64,000 nt of DNA from Formicarius rufipectus (Eukaryota; Chordata; Aves; Passeriformes; Formicariidae), in the NCBI GenBank assembly GCA_013399695.1, contig VXAU01003165.1, positions 431,228-495,227 of the forward strand, in the 5' to 3' direction. The position numbers were made by a program, and so were the translations under genes. Shown piece after piece: positions 23,748 through 35,997 of the stretch (within the stretch, counting starts at the first letter, position 1; each line of letters begins with the position of its first letter). A model generated the notes under the pieces. That model was given only the letters and a program-made list of their open reading frames with translations. It made no database searches and was not told where the DNA came from.

Positions 23748-26700
23748 TGGGTGAACACTGTTCCCATATGTGTTTCCATAAAGAAAATTAGGAATGATTT
23801 GTCTGATACCATATGGAATCCATTTATGCATTATGAGGGAGATTATTATTTAAAATGGAAGATAAATGTAAATTAACAATTATATTCATGCATGTATTTG
23901 CACACATCAAATGCAGAACATGGGAATGAGAATCCATTATATTCTCTTCTTTTTCTCAGTGTTAGGTAAGAGCTTAAAAACCTTGCTGGGGAAGAGACTT
24001 ACAGGACAGAGCACAGGCAATCAGCAGCCTATAAAATTCTTAAGTTTAATAATGATACAATCCAGGTTGCCTGGGTTCTGGATTTCCCATTGCCTGTCAG
24101 TTTAAATGGATCTTTAACATTTCTTTAATGTCAGATTTTCTCTTTCTGGGTGAATTTTACTATTAAAAGAAATATATTTGAAGGATTAAGAATGGAGAAA
24201 AAGCCAAAAAAGGGAATATCATCCCTCATGGCTCTGTACTGCCTGACCTTTCCCACCAGAAAAATTATTCTACTTTGGATACATGGCTCAGTGCCATCCC
24301 TACTGCAGACATGGTTTCAAACTAACTTGGAGCTGTGCCACGAGGAACTTCTGGCTTATTATACAGGACGATGCCAGACAAACTGGCTGAGGTGTGGTTG
24401 GGTTTTATGGACTTTCAATTTGAAAGTTATGCTATACATAATGTGATTAGATCTGACTGGAATGTTATTCCTTATTTTGTTTTATTGAAGTTTAATTGTT
24501 TCCTTATTCCTCTGTCATCTCTCCATTTGACTTACACTTGTGTATCACTGATAAGATGCAATATTCAGCATGGCTTTGTCTATATACACTACTGCTCTTT
24601 GGACCCTTTTTTTGTTTCCTCAAAGAAAAAGAGAAAGAAAGAAATTATTCAAAAAGCAAATTCCTGTCTAAGGTCAGTCCTAAAGTTTTTGCAGCCAATT
24701 CTGCCTGCAGCAAATATTTCACCTGAAGGAGGTGAACAAACGTAAACCATCAATCTCACAAACAGGCCTCATTCTCCCCAGAAGGCATATGTAGCTTACA
24801 TATCCACTGCATTCAGTTTTTAGCCCCTAGTTGTGCATTCTGATTTCCACAGATTGCTGCGAACATCCCACAGAGCTTCATTTTCTCTGAATAGGTGCAG
24901 TAACCACACAGCTGATCAAAATATAAGGACTTTCATTTATCCAGTTTTTCATGTTGGGATCAAAAGTACTACAATTTAAGTATGTTATACTTGCCATATT
25001 CCAGTCCAGCAAATTAGTTTGACAAGAAAAATTTCTAAAGTCAAATTAATTACTTCTGGGCAGTTTGGTGCCAGAAACATGCAATGAGGATAAAATATAT
25101 AAAGTTTACAGATACTCACAATTTCTAATGAGTTAATAGTTCTAATGTCTTTGCCTAACTCATGCCGCTTTACCTCAAGTGCTCCTCCTACAAGCAGTGA
25201 CCAGTTGGAGATGGCATCACATGGCATGGTTTGTCTTAAGCTGCACCACAGCCCTCTGCCTCTTGTAAGGTCAGGTCTGCACAAGCCATTACTATTTTAC
25301 CTGTATGCGTCCTATTCCATTCTGCCTGAAGTTAATAGCTTGCAAGGATTATTGACAGGTGATTGACAGTGGAAAACTTTAAAGTTTGGTCTTGTACATA
25401 CTGTCCACACCTCCAAAACTCTCAAATAATGAGGGAAGCCCAAAGACTTTGTGGTTACAAAACCAATCCTCAGCTCTGAAGTTTACTGAAGTACATCTAA
25501 CCTTAAAAGGTTTTTCCCAAGAAAGCCAGAGAAATTCATTCACGATGTACATTTTTATGCTTCTTAGCCTATTGTGCTTCATATATTTCTCGATTATTTT
25601 TCAGTAGAGGTGAGAGCTAGACTGGTTCAAGAGCTCTATATAAGACAGACTTTCCCTAAGTGGACAGAAAGACTGTTGGTCAGATGATACAACACTAATT
25701 AATTAAATACCACTAATAAAAAAATCTCAAGGATAGAATTTTCTTTTCTAAGAAGACAATAACTTCAAAAAGCCAGGCTTGCTGTGCCACTGGAACAGAA
25801 GTCATAGAATTAAGTTGGGCTGTTTGTGACTGTCTTTGCTCAGGGAGGTAATGGTGATTTGGTGGCAGGGAGATGGAAGAATTTCAGGGCGTGCTTTCGT
25901 GTTTAGTTTTAGTGGGTTTTTTAATTCAAAGATTTTTCTCTTTTGTAGCACTACAGAGGTAAAAATGTAAGTATTTTAAAGTCAAGTTGTATGTTTATAT
26001 CATAAGTTAACCTACTTAGTTACACATCTTTTGTTACGGAAAAAACACATTTTATTAGAGATGTCTATACAAAAGATTGCAAAACCTTGTTTTGAACATT
26101 TAGTGACAGCACTAGCAAAACGTGGCCTAATATGTAGTCCTTGCCATTGTCCAGTTCAATTCCTAGTATACTATTGTTCCTTGCCTATAATGTCCATGAT
26201 TTTTTTCTCCTCAGAGCTCTGTGTCCTTGCTTTACTATCCAACAAAGTAGTGGAGCCAGTAGAATGCTTTATCAGCAACATTAATTTCAAACGAATGTTA
26301 ACATACCTATTTCCTGCCTATTCTGCCTTATTCCTCCCTCCCTATATCTATGATTTATTAAAATAACTGATTAAGTGCACCTGGACCCCTGCATTCTATT
26401 GGAGGGCATGGATGGGTTCAGAAGTGTGTTGTAACACAATTCCTTCAGCAAACACAAGAAATACTCTAGTCTTCCTTGAGAAATCAGTCATTGGTTTGAG
26501 GAGTAGAAATGCCTTTGCTGAGGCTATGAAGTTCCAAGTAGCCATGGTATGCAGCACAGCGCCAACAGCAAAATTGCTACGAGGTCATGGATTTGTTAAA
26601 ATATATGTTGTTTTCTATCCAAACCTCAATTGACATTAAAACAGGGTTTTACTGGTTTTGCTGTCACTTTGCATTAAAAGTCTTAGACCAGCAAAGAAAG

Positions 26701-26829
26701 GCAGAGCTAAGGAGTAGAAGACAAGAAGGGAAATCCAGAGACACTCTGTAAGTTAAATTTTAGTGACAGAAGAAAAAAAAAATTTCAATGGCTGGATGAA
26801 GCAGGAGAAATGCAGACAGAAGTGTAAGC

Positions 26830-27320
26830 TATAAAGCTCCGTCTCAGCTTTGAGAGTTAATAATTAGCTCAGCTCTAGCAGACCTTATTTGTCCCACCTG
26901 GCCCCTTCACAGACCTTTTTCCACAGGCTCAGGAGACCCATTTAAGCTCAGTTCTGGGCACCCACTCCTTACCTGAGGTACACTGTGTGTGTAGTTTTTC
27001 CAAGATGTATACCTGAATTGTTGCTCGAATCTCTCAGACTAACTTTCAACTTGACCTGTTACTTTGCTTTTCCTTGGTCATCACTGGTCTATCAATAGGA
27101 GTTGTTACTGTCACCCCCTCCTGCACTTTCCTGGCTCAGGTGCTGCACAACTTGGTCCTGCCAGAGAAGTCATTGCCTGGACTCTATTCTGACCACCCTT
27201 GGCTTCCTCATCCCCAAGGGATAGCCTTGTTGGGTACCAAGTTTGCCCTGCTGCAATAGAGAAGAGGCAGTTCTCCTCTGGGAATGCATCCTGGAGGAGA
27301 ACCAATGAAGGAATGCTACA
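26830..27320. other. GC-richer block, possibly a degraded LTR or other repeat
   Basis: This segment is richer in G+C than its surroundings and contains CCCATTTAAGCTCAGTTCTG, which resembles an LTR TATA/cap region, followed by several hundred bases of pyrimidine-rich text. No clear TG/CA ends or target duplication were found. An old ERV LTR is the first guess; a unique regulatory or transcribed block is the alternative. Confidence 0.3.
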
Positions 27321-27690
27321 TATTTGAGAAGAGGAAGGAAAAGAGCTGTGCTTCCCACTCTATTTCACCTCGTCCAATCCTTGCCGAGAGGCAGAAAGAT
27401 CTTCCCTGCAATGATGTGAAATGCTTTTCATGAATTTCTGAAAGGAAGGCAAAGGTAACTGTACACTCTTGGAGTCTCCATATTGCTGGCAGTCACGCAA
27501 AATAGTTACTGGCAAGCCGCAGGGGAAAGCATACAGTAAAGAAATGCCAAGAAGTAAAAGTAAAAAATAATGAGAGTTCAGATTTACTCAGTTTCCATAT
27601 TATCAGAAATTTTAGCCAACGAGACATCACTACTTACCTGATGTAGGATTTACAGTAGCATATTGGCCTTTTTACCAAGCCCTTGTCAGA

Positions 27691-27780
27691 TATTATTATA
27701 ATTATATTTATATATTTATAATTACAATTATATTCCACAAACCCAAAAAACCAAACAAAATAAACACACGCACACACCCC
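27691..27780. repeat. AT-rich and CA-rich simple-sequence patch
   Basis: A low-complexity stretch of ATT, ATA and TTATA units (27691-27734) is followed by A- and CA-rich sequence ending in ACACACGCACACACCCC. This is simple sequence without a mobile-element body. Confidence 0.75.
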
Positions 27781-29200
27781 GTGATTTGAGGTTCATTGCT
27801 TTCACAGAAAGAAGGAAATAGTCAGGGAGATGTCAGAAACTGAAGCTGTATAAAAATATATTTGAACTAAAACCTAAAGTATACTACATACAAACTGGGA
27901 AGGAGGCTTGAACTTTACAGTACTGGTAGTTCTGCAGATTACATCGTTGTTCTAAACAGGCTGACCATAAGTAAGAATAAGGAGATCCTTACAGCTTATT
28001 ATAGATGTGCAAAAATAAAGACCAGAAGATGGAAGTGATAAGAGAGCTCCAACTCTTTCAGCTCAAGAAAAGAGGCTTTACTTTTCTAACTGATGATAAA
28101 ATAGAAATGGAAAACATTCAGATCAACTCTTCAGACTTAAAGCAAAAAAAAGAGGATATCGTTAGTGTCTTTTGGCGCAGGTCAGGTCAGTGGAATTCCT
28201 TTCCCATGAGATGTGGAGTGGCTGCACAACTACTCTGAAATAGTTTTTATAGCACCTGGGAGTTGTTCTGAGGCTTACTCAACTGAGGGTTGATTCTTGA
28301 GTCTGTTGACCTCCATTGGCATGGAAATACTGTTCACATCTCTTTGGGCCTGTCCTTGTTCCGAACATCCTTCTATATATTCAAGAGACACCATGTTCCA
28401 TTCCACTGATTTTGTAAAAGTCAAAAGTTTTGACCAGAATGTGGGACAAAAAACTCTGTATTTTTGTCCTCCTCAGATCTTAGCACACAACACACAGGAT
28501 AGAAAGAGCTGACATTACTTGTTTCCCTCTTTTATGAAAACCAAAAGAGTTCACAGCTGTTGATCTGTCAGTCATTTTCCTGTTAAATGTCATCATATAT
28601 CTGAAGTTACCATTCAAAATAAAAAAGATTCAAAATTAAAGTTTTTTTAAAAAGTACACATTTAACAGGCAGTCCTGATCTATTCCCTGCCTCCTTAAAC
28701 TAGCCTTTTTCCTCTCTTCCCAGATTATTTTCACTGTTGTTTGCCCTATCACCTGTCATTGCAAATACAAATCCTGTTTCCTTTCTCACAGAAGCTAAAG
28801 AAGCTTGATTAAAACATACATAGCATCTAAAAACAATACTTCCAAGGTCTACAGTCTCTGTATTAAGAGTACATGCATCCAAAGCAAGGACTAATGTAAA
28901 TGGCAGTGACTGTACCCTTCTGCTCCTGGCTAGGGCCCACTCCTTCTACAAAGATAAACATTCCAAAATTTATATACCTCTTTCTGATTGTTCTGATTGA
29001 TATTTATTTCAAGAGAATTCTGTTCTGAGTATACACTGTTTGTTTAGCAATATGATTTAGAAAGTAAAATATAAAACAAAAAATTAAATAGCCAAGATGG
29101 TCATCTTTCAAACAAACATACTGGAAAGATTTCTGTCACATTTTGTCCTCTGCGATCAGATTAATTGGCATTTTAAAATAATGAAGGTTCCTAGCAATTC

Positions 29201-29782
29201 TTGTGTAAATTCTTAACTTGTTCTACAAAACATCTAAAGTGTATATTAACTATAAAGGTTTGCACTAGGCCTCCATTCATGTTCACATGCTGGGAATATC
29301 TAAAGAGCTCTTCATACTTTTTTATTAAACATTCTCAGAGCAGATTTGTATCTCTGTTCACTTTGTCTCAAACCAGAAGGCTTGTCCAAACAGTTTCTCA
29401 CGAGCTGAGGTCATTGTGTTTAAGACATACCAAACAGTATATTCAGGCTTGTGCTTTTAATTTACTGTGTACTGATTTTAATACTTTAATATCAAACTAT
29501 ATCAATATATTTGCATGCATTCCCACTATAATAATTCAAATAAATCAGCCATATATTGCTTTTTCTATTTCTCCTAAAATTATTACATTTACATGTTACC
29601 AGTTCATTAACAGAATGCACAATAGTAAAAGATTAGGGGAAAAAATTGATACAACTAATGAAATAATGACAATGAAATTGTTCCCTCAAAGCACTGCATT
29701 TTTTGGTAAAGTTTTGCTATGTGGTGAAGCAAAACTACAGCTGTCAAAAATATGGCATCCCAACCCCTTTAACAAATTTTAA
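29201..29782 (+). other. 193-codon open frame without recognisable product
   Basis: This is the longest open frame outside repeats. It begins at TTG, not ATG. The translated product is rich in Ile, Phe, Cys, Ser and Thr, has no domain I recognise and reads like translated AT-rich noncoding DNA. A plausible splice acceptor (TATTAAACATTCTCAG) occurs inside it near 29,338. A non-functional frame is most likely, but the length is above what I would expect by chance in AT-rich sequence. Confidence 0.2.
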
Positions 29783-30859
29783 AAATACCATCTGCAGGCA
29801 ATGCAGTGCAGATAAACAGATGTTGCAGAAGTACAAAGCCCAGAGAGGAAAAAAAGGTTTGACAGTTCTAAGGTTTAATATGTCTGAAAAAAGATAACAT
29901 ATGTTTCTCCAATGAAAAAAGCCTGTGAAATGTAACAATTGGTAATGTTTATAAATAGCTATTGAATGACTAACACACAGTTAATACCTGCATTCATTAT
30001 TGTTTTGAGTTTCCTAAGAACAGTAAGTAGATCAATTAGAGAGGACTACAAGTTCAGCATCTTTCTGTGTAGTATTAGTGTTTAGTTTAACTGGAAAAGG
30101 TCCCTACACTATCTTTAATCTGCTTGTGGGGTTTTTCTTCTTCTGTCCAAGAACTCCGCTCATTAAAGTGAACTCTTTTGAAATATGCAACACTGGCTAC
30201 CTTAGTCCCACTTACTAATGGTCCCGAATTGATTCTTAATTAGTTGCAGTTTTGGTCAGAATCCCATTAAAATAGCTGAGTGTTCCAACAGGAAAGAAGG
30301 AAAAGGCTGGTGTTCTGCTGTGAGCTGCTGAGACCGGGGGTGAGCTTGCACCCACAACAGCAAAATGCACTGAGATTCAAATCACGCTCTGTGTCCTGGT
30401 TTGAACAGAAGCTTCATAATGTAATTTATCCTCCATCTATAAAATATGATGAAGAAATGCAACCAAATGCTGTTAGAAAAATTGCGTTATTCCAATACTT
30501 TTCTAGTCTCTTCTTAAGGAAAACAAAGGATACTAATTCAGAAAAATATGAAAGCTTTTCAATAAATGATTTTTTTTCTGTATAATTCAAATTGCTATAT
30601 ATTTTCTAACCTTCTGTTTATATTTTAGAAAGCCTCTGGGAAACTAAAGAGTGTATTTTCATGTTTTGCTTCCAAATGACTACTTGCTATGAACTGCAGC
30701 ATATTCTTGTTAATGAATTGGATCAGTGGTCATTGTACAGCTATTGCTTTAATGACTAGAGTTTAATTATAGAAAAACAAAGTATGAGGAAAATACGCTC
30801 TTCTAAAACACTATCTGGAGCAAGTATCCCTGTTGTTAGGGAATAGTGATGTCACGTGA

Positions 30860-31140
30860 GCAGCTTTTGTATTCAGCAGCAATAATTCACTGCCTGCATG
30901 GGGGGATTGATCCCAGCAATGGTATCCCCAAAGGAGCCTCCACTAGGAACAGGCTCACATACTTTGATCTGTAGATTAACATAAGCAGGATCACAAGCCT
31001 TTGTCTCTTGTAAACATCGTATGTCCCTAAATTTGTATCCAGCAAAAGGCTGAGTCTTGTGTTTATTTGGGTAATGAATTGCAGTAATTAATGCATGCAT
31101 TGATTCCTCTACTGAGTCTCCCCTAAAGGCCATTTCCATT
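30860..31140. promoter_or_regulatory. Candidate conserved noncoding block
   Basis: A non-repetitive, balanced-composition block containing GCAGTAATTAATGCATGCAT, a homeodomain core next to a POU-like ATGCAT repeat, and further GATTAA and TTTGATCT sites. An ATG-initiated 88-codon frame covers it on the minus strand (31139 to 30873). No domain was recognised, and frames of that length are common by chance. A regulatory element is the likelier reading; both are unconfirmed. Confidence 0.27.
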
Positions 31141-32169
31141 TTTAATTTATAGAAAATGCATACAATTCCTTTAATCAGAGCACAGTCTGGAATCTATAAT
31201 AAACATTCAATGCAAAAGAAAAAAAAAGTAAATAGAAGTGAGATTACTGAGCAGAATTTAGGTAGAAGTTTAGGTAGACAGATGTATTTAACATTGCATT
31301 AAAAGATGGCTGCATAGCAAGGAGTATAAGAATATGCACTTGGAATTTTTAAGGCATATCTAAACCGAAAAGCACAATTTCTACTCTTTCACTGAACAGA
31401 TTTTCACTTACTTCAGGGCTCAACTTAGTCCCTAACATGACAATACATATTTCTGTCACATATTTCTATTATAAGGATGTTTTGATGCTGTCTTTCTCTC
31501 AGTCAGTTATGGCTTTTGCATCAAAAAAAGACCCTACCATTTACAAAATAATCTTGAGGGGGGAAAAATTCAAAGGAGAAACATGTGCTTCTTTATCAGA
31601 TGCAAATATTTCTTACTTGCTAAGTGCCAAAACTGTACTCAGCATTGTGCAAGATATAAAATGCAAACAGTCTTCCCCTCACAGTCCTTCAGCCCAACAG
31701 CAGTTTCCAGCATTCCAAACATTACCCTGGACATTAAACTGGAATATTCGCAAACAACATGGCTTCAGAACAAAGCAAAAATCAAGTGCAAACAAAATCA
31801 CACAGTTGAGAACTGAATAAATAAAAAGCAAAACAAATTACATCAGATTTTTAAAAATTCTGCAGTACTTTCAGACACTATTTTCCCTTGTTTGGAAAAT
31901 ACCTGCCTTGTATCATACAGCTCTTTGTATATATAAAATTTCCATATTCATATTGAAATATGTGTAAAATATGCCTGGGGAAGTATGAAAATACAGCATT
32001 ATAAATACACAGCAAGGCAGACGATGTTGTGCTGAGGAACACAATCTAATATTTTTTCTGAAATGTACAGGTGATATAAATTAGAAAATGCCCCACGGTA
32101 TCTAGGCAGCATAAAGGACACAAAAAGAAAGACTGATTTGGAAGCACACACAAACTAAAGGAATACCTG

Positions 32170-32720
32170 ATTAACCTTTCACTGACTCCTGGTCCACGTG
32201 ATGCAAAGCTTGCCTTCCTCCCAGAGTGATGGCTTTAGAAGAAGATGTTAAATTTAACCTCTGGCGCAATGATAAATTGACAATAAAAAATTCAATGGCT
32301 TGGTAATTACCAATCACTTTGGACATCGGCAACATTTTTCAGTTCTGTCAGTGCTCATTGGCACAAAAGCTTCAGCTGAAATTCTCTCGATCTCCCTCTT
32401 TTTAACTTTGTTTTCATGATGCAGATTAAATCTGCCACCCTATTACTGATTCATTTTCCTAATTTTTCATGTCTGCACCATGCCCCAGCTGCACTAGGCT
32501 GATAATTGTGGAGCCCAGCCCTGATGATTAACATCAGAAGAATTAATTATGCCTGCCATTAAAATTCCAGGTTGCACATGGTGATCAAGAAAAATTAAGT
32601 TTCTCTAGGCCTCTAAATCATTTCACCTTTGAGGAGAATGATAGTGACTCGACAGCTAAACTGCAGCCTGCGTTCCAGAGAAGGTCTAAACCACACACCC
32701 TTTGTGTAATTCACTAAATG
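32170..32720. promoter_or_regulatory. Candidate developmental conserved noncoding element
   Basis: The block is dense in recognisable regulatory words. It has the perfect 14-bp palindrome TTGGTAATTACCAA (32300-32313), a P3-like paired homeodomain site, then TGATTAACATCAG, AGAATTAATTATGCC, CCATTAAAATTCC, CAGCTG-type E boxes and GCCATTA cores. It lacks repeats, homopolymers and low-complexity sequence, unlike its flanks. Known vertebrate developmental enhancers often look like this. No gene can be assigned as target from this window, and conservation itself could not be tested. Confidence 0.38.
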
Positions 32721-35344
32721 CCTTTCTAGTTATTCTCACTGGTTTATTCCACTTGCTAAAAAGATTTACTGCTCTTAAAGACAACTAAAGGATCTAGCTG
32801 ATTGCTTGATTTCAATATAAAGCACCTTTTTTTGCTCCTTTCTGAGACTCTTTGAGGAGTATCTGTTACATTAATTTCTAGGTTAGTGAATGGAAGATCC
32901 AGGCATAGAACTAATTTCATAGAATTGGTAGACAATTCACTTTTGTCCCAGTTACAAACTGAGGGAAATTATGATTTTAGCACCATATAAAGACAATTAT
33001 TTTCTCAGAAATAAATTGATAATGAAACAAAAAACAGATTCGGAAGCTCTTTAGGCTAAATAATAATGAGTAAGGAAAAGCCTGTTGACTGACTCATTTC
33101 AAAACAAATTTTTGCATGAGAAGCTTAAAACATATTTAGTTTAGCCTAAGGTATGACATTTACTAGAGTCATAAAGTGTAAGATGACATGCATTTATGAT
33201 GTTCTTTTTTTTTTATGTTTCATTTTTAAATTACCATAATTATGTATATTACAGGCTAGCTCAGAAGACTGTGATGAGGAGTCATATTTTGATGAAGGGA
33301 TGTAAATATCTTATGTCAAAGGCCAAATGTCACAAAGACTATGAATAAACTGTGGATCATATCTGCTTCTCTTCTTACATTTAGGTAGTGCCACCATAGC
33401 AAATCTATTTAGATGTGGATATTCTTGTTAACTTTTATAGATGACAGGTTTCTAGAATAAACTTAACAGAATTGGACCAAAGAGCAGCACAAGAGCAATT
33501 ATCTTCCCCTATAAAATATGTTATAAAATAGGAGGACTCAGTGCATTTAGAGATTAACTTCTACGGGAAGTCATGTGCATGGAAAAATAAGAGGAAGATC
33601 CTTCAATTTAAAACTTAAATCCTCGAGTTTAACATGAACATCACTGCTATAGCTCAAGGATATTGTATTCTATATAAAATAGGCCATTTAGAACTTGTGA
33701 GGACTTTATTGCACTGTCTCACAAATGACAACCTGCATAGTATTCATGATTAAATGAACATTTATTGTATTTGTAACAGTATTCCAGGAATGCCATAAAA
33801 TGAAGCATGAAGTCATCCATTTAAACATTTTTAAAACATGTCTTAACTAAAAGCATTGAAAGTATCTCCTTCCAAGACTTATGGTTAAATCCAAAACCTT
33901 TTTCTTTCTGCCACAGGACACAGATAACTCAAATGTACCAAGACTTTTGGCAAATCACAGATGTCTCCCCAGAGATCCAAGAAAATAGTCAAACACATTT
34001 TCAAAAGCCAATAAAATAAGGTGAGAGAAGTCTGAATATACTTACTAGGTTTGCCCATTTCTAACATCCATGAAGACAGAACAAATGAACTCCTGAAAGG
34101 GGAATATATGACAAGAAACACAAAGAAGTGGAATTAAAAGATTGGTATAAGATTGTAAAATGTCTTCTGATTTAGACCAGGATTCAAACCCATAAATTCC
34201 ATTTTTAGAAAGCATGGCTATCAGTCAATATATTTAGGTGATAAAAGTTTAATCACAGATTTATTTTTAAGACTTCAAAAAGAGGATGAAAATTAACTGT
34301 ACTGATTTTGAAAACTTATTTTACTCACTGTAAATAGATTTACTATGGAAATACATAAATGCTCTACCTGAATAACAATCAGCATAGTACAAGCTTTGGG
34401 AGAAGATTATTTTCACTGACTCCAGTCTTGAGAATGCCAAAACATAATTCATCTTGAAAGTAGCTTGAAAGGTTATTCTGGGATTAGGGTTTATGCCATG
34501 GAAGACAGGGATTAATATGTTTCATTTCCCCTAAAACAACCAACAGCCTTTGTCCAGTTTATCCTTACTAGTTCAGATGACTCTTGCTCCTAGATGTGTG
34601 CACAGAGCACTTGGCACACCAGTCAGCTGAAACACACCAGATGTTTAAGAGTACAAGAATACAACAGCACCAGCACTGTCGTCTCAAGTCACAGAGTTAA
34701 TACCCAGTCCAAATCCAGACTTCCAGAAATTTATGGGAATTTGAATATATTTGACTAATGATTGTAGTGAACAGACAGAAAACTTCAGTCCAGGTCTTAC
34801 CTAACCTATTTTGGCTGTAAGATATTTCCTTTCTGAATCTCTAAATTTTGGCTAATGCAAACTTCTACTCAAAACATGACACATTAGCACAGGGAGAAGA
34901 AAAATGCTGGGAGAAGGGGAAGGGAAGAATAGCAAAAAATCCGCTTGCAGATAGAATTCTACATAAATACAGAAACATTCATGTTGTCATCTGAAATCAG
35001 AGAAAATTCTGTCAGGGTGTTGTCCAGATGTTAAATCTTTCAGCCTACTGGAGAGAACTACAAATGGTACTGCTTCTTATCAAGTGAGATTGACAACCTG
35101 ACTGGCAAAACCCTTGTAACTAGGGTTAGGATGACCAGCTCTAAATAACAGAAATAAGCCATACCATATTTTGAGATTACTTTAGACAACTTTAAATTGA
35201 GACTTAGTTATCAAAAGTCAGTGGCTCTGTATAACATGAATTAGATAAAGAGGTCTCTACCATTGTAAGAAATAAAATTCCAGTTTTTAACTGCCTAGCC
35301 TTTTTTTCACCCCCAACATCTTCTAAGTAAACACCAACTAGCAC

Positions 35345-35362
35345 AAAAAAAAAAAAAAAAAA
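35345..35362. repeat. A18 tract
   Basis: Eighteen consecutive A residues with no visible retroposon body or target duplication. Confidence 0.85.
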
Positions 35363-35961
35363 GGCATTTTGAATTGTCATTGATGGTCATCTTCTGCCAT
35401 CCTATATCCTGATTTACTTTGCCTATCCATTCCAATTACGTGATTGGTGAAATAAGTTACTACCAGACATCCGTAGCATTTAGGTTTTAAACTTTTCTGG
35501 TAACTCACATCACCACAGCCATCCAAAATTCTGTTAATGTGGTTTTCTACAATATTGCATTACAAACTTGTATTAGTTACACAATGTGCTCGTCTTTGGC
35601 ATGAAAATAATCCCAACAGCTATCATGTGTACAAGATCTGCACAAAGGACAATGAGGCCATCAACATAATCTGTTATGCACTTTCTTTTTACAATCCTTT
35701 TTTGGCACAATAACTATTCAATGGTTTGAGTATCCACTTGAATATTTCCAATTAACAGATTCTAAATTTATTTATTATATATTTGCATTAATATGGCCAT
35801 GAACTTGAACATACTGTGACAGGTGCTATAAAACACAGGGGTCTTCACTTAGAGAGTTCACTTCCAAGATGACTGACAACGACAGGCTTGCAGACGAATG
35901 CAAGTAAGCAATGAGACTGGATTTGTCCCCAAGTTGTTATAAATTTTCTGTAGCCAACAGG

Positions 35962-35993
<32 letters not shown>

Positions 35994-35997
35994 AAAA
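35962..35997. repeat. A17 plus (GAAAA)n tract
   Basis: Seventeen A residues followed by GAAAA units and a further A run. This is a purine-only simple repeat that is likely to vary in length. Confidence 0.88.

Noticed and set aside
24412..24428. Short palindrome ACTTTCAATTTGAAAGT
   Set aside because: Eight-base arms in AT-rich sequence are common by chance and no wider structure surrounds it.
31437..31820. 127-codon ATG-initiated plus-strand frame
   Set aside because: Two frames overlap here, no domain is visible and amino-acid composition follows the base composition.
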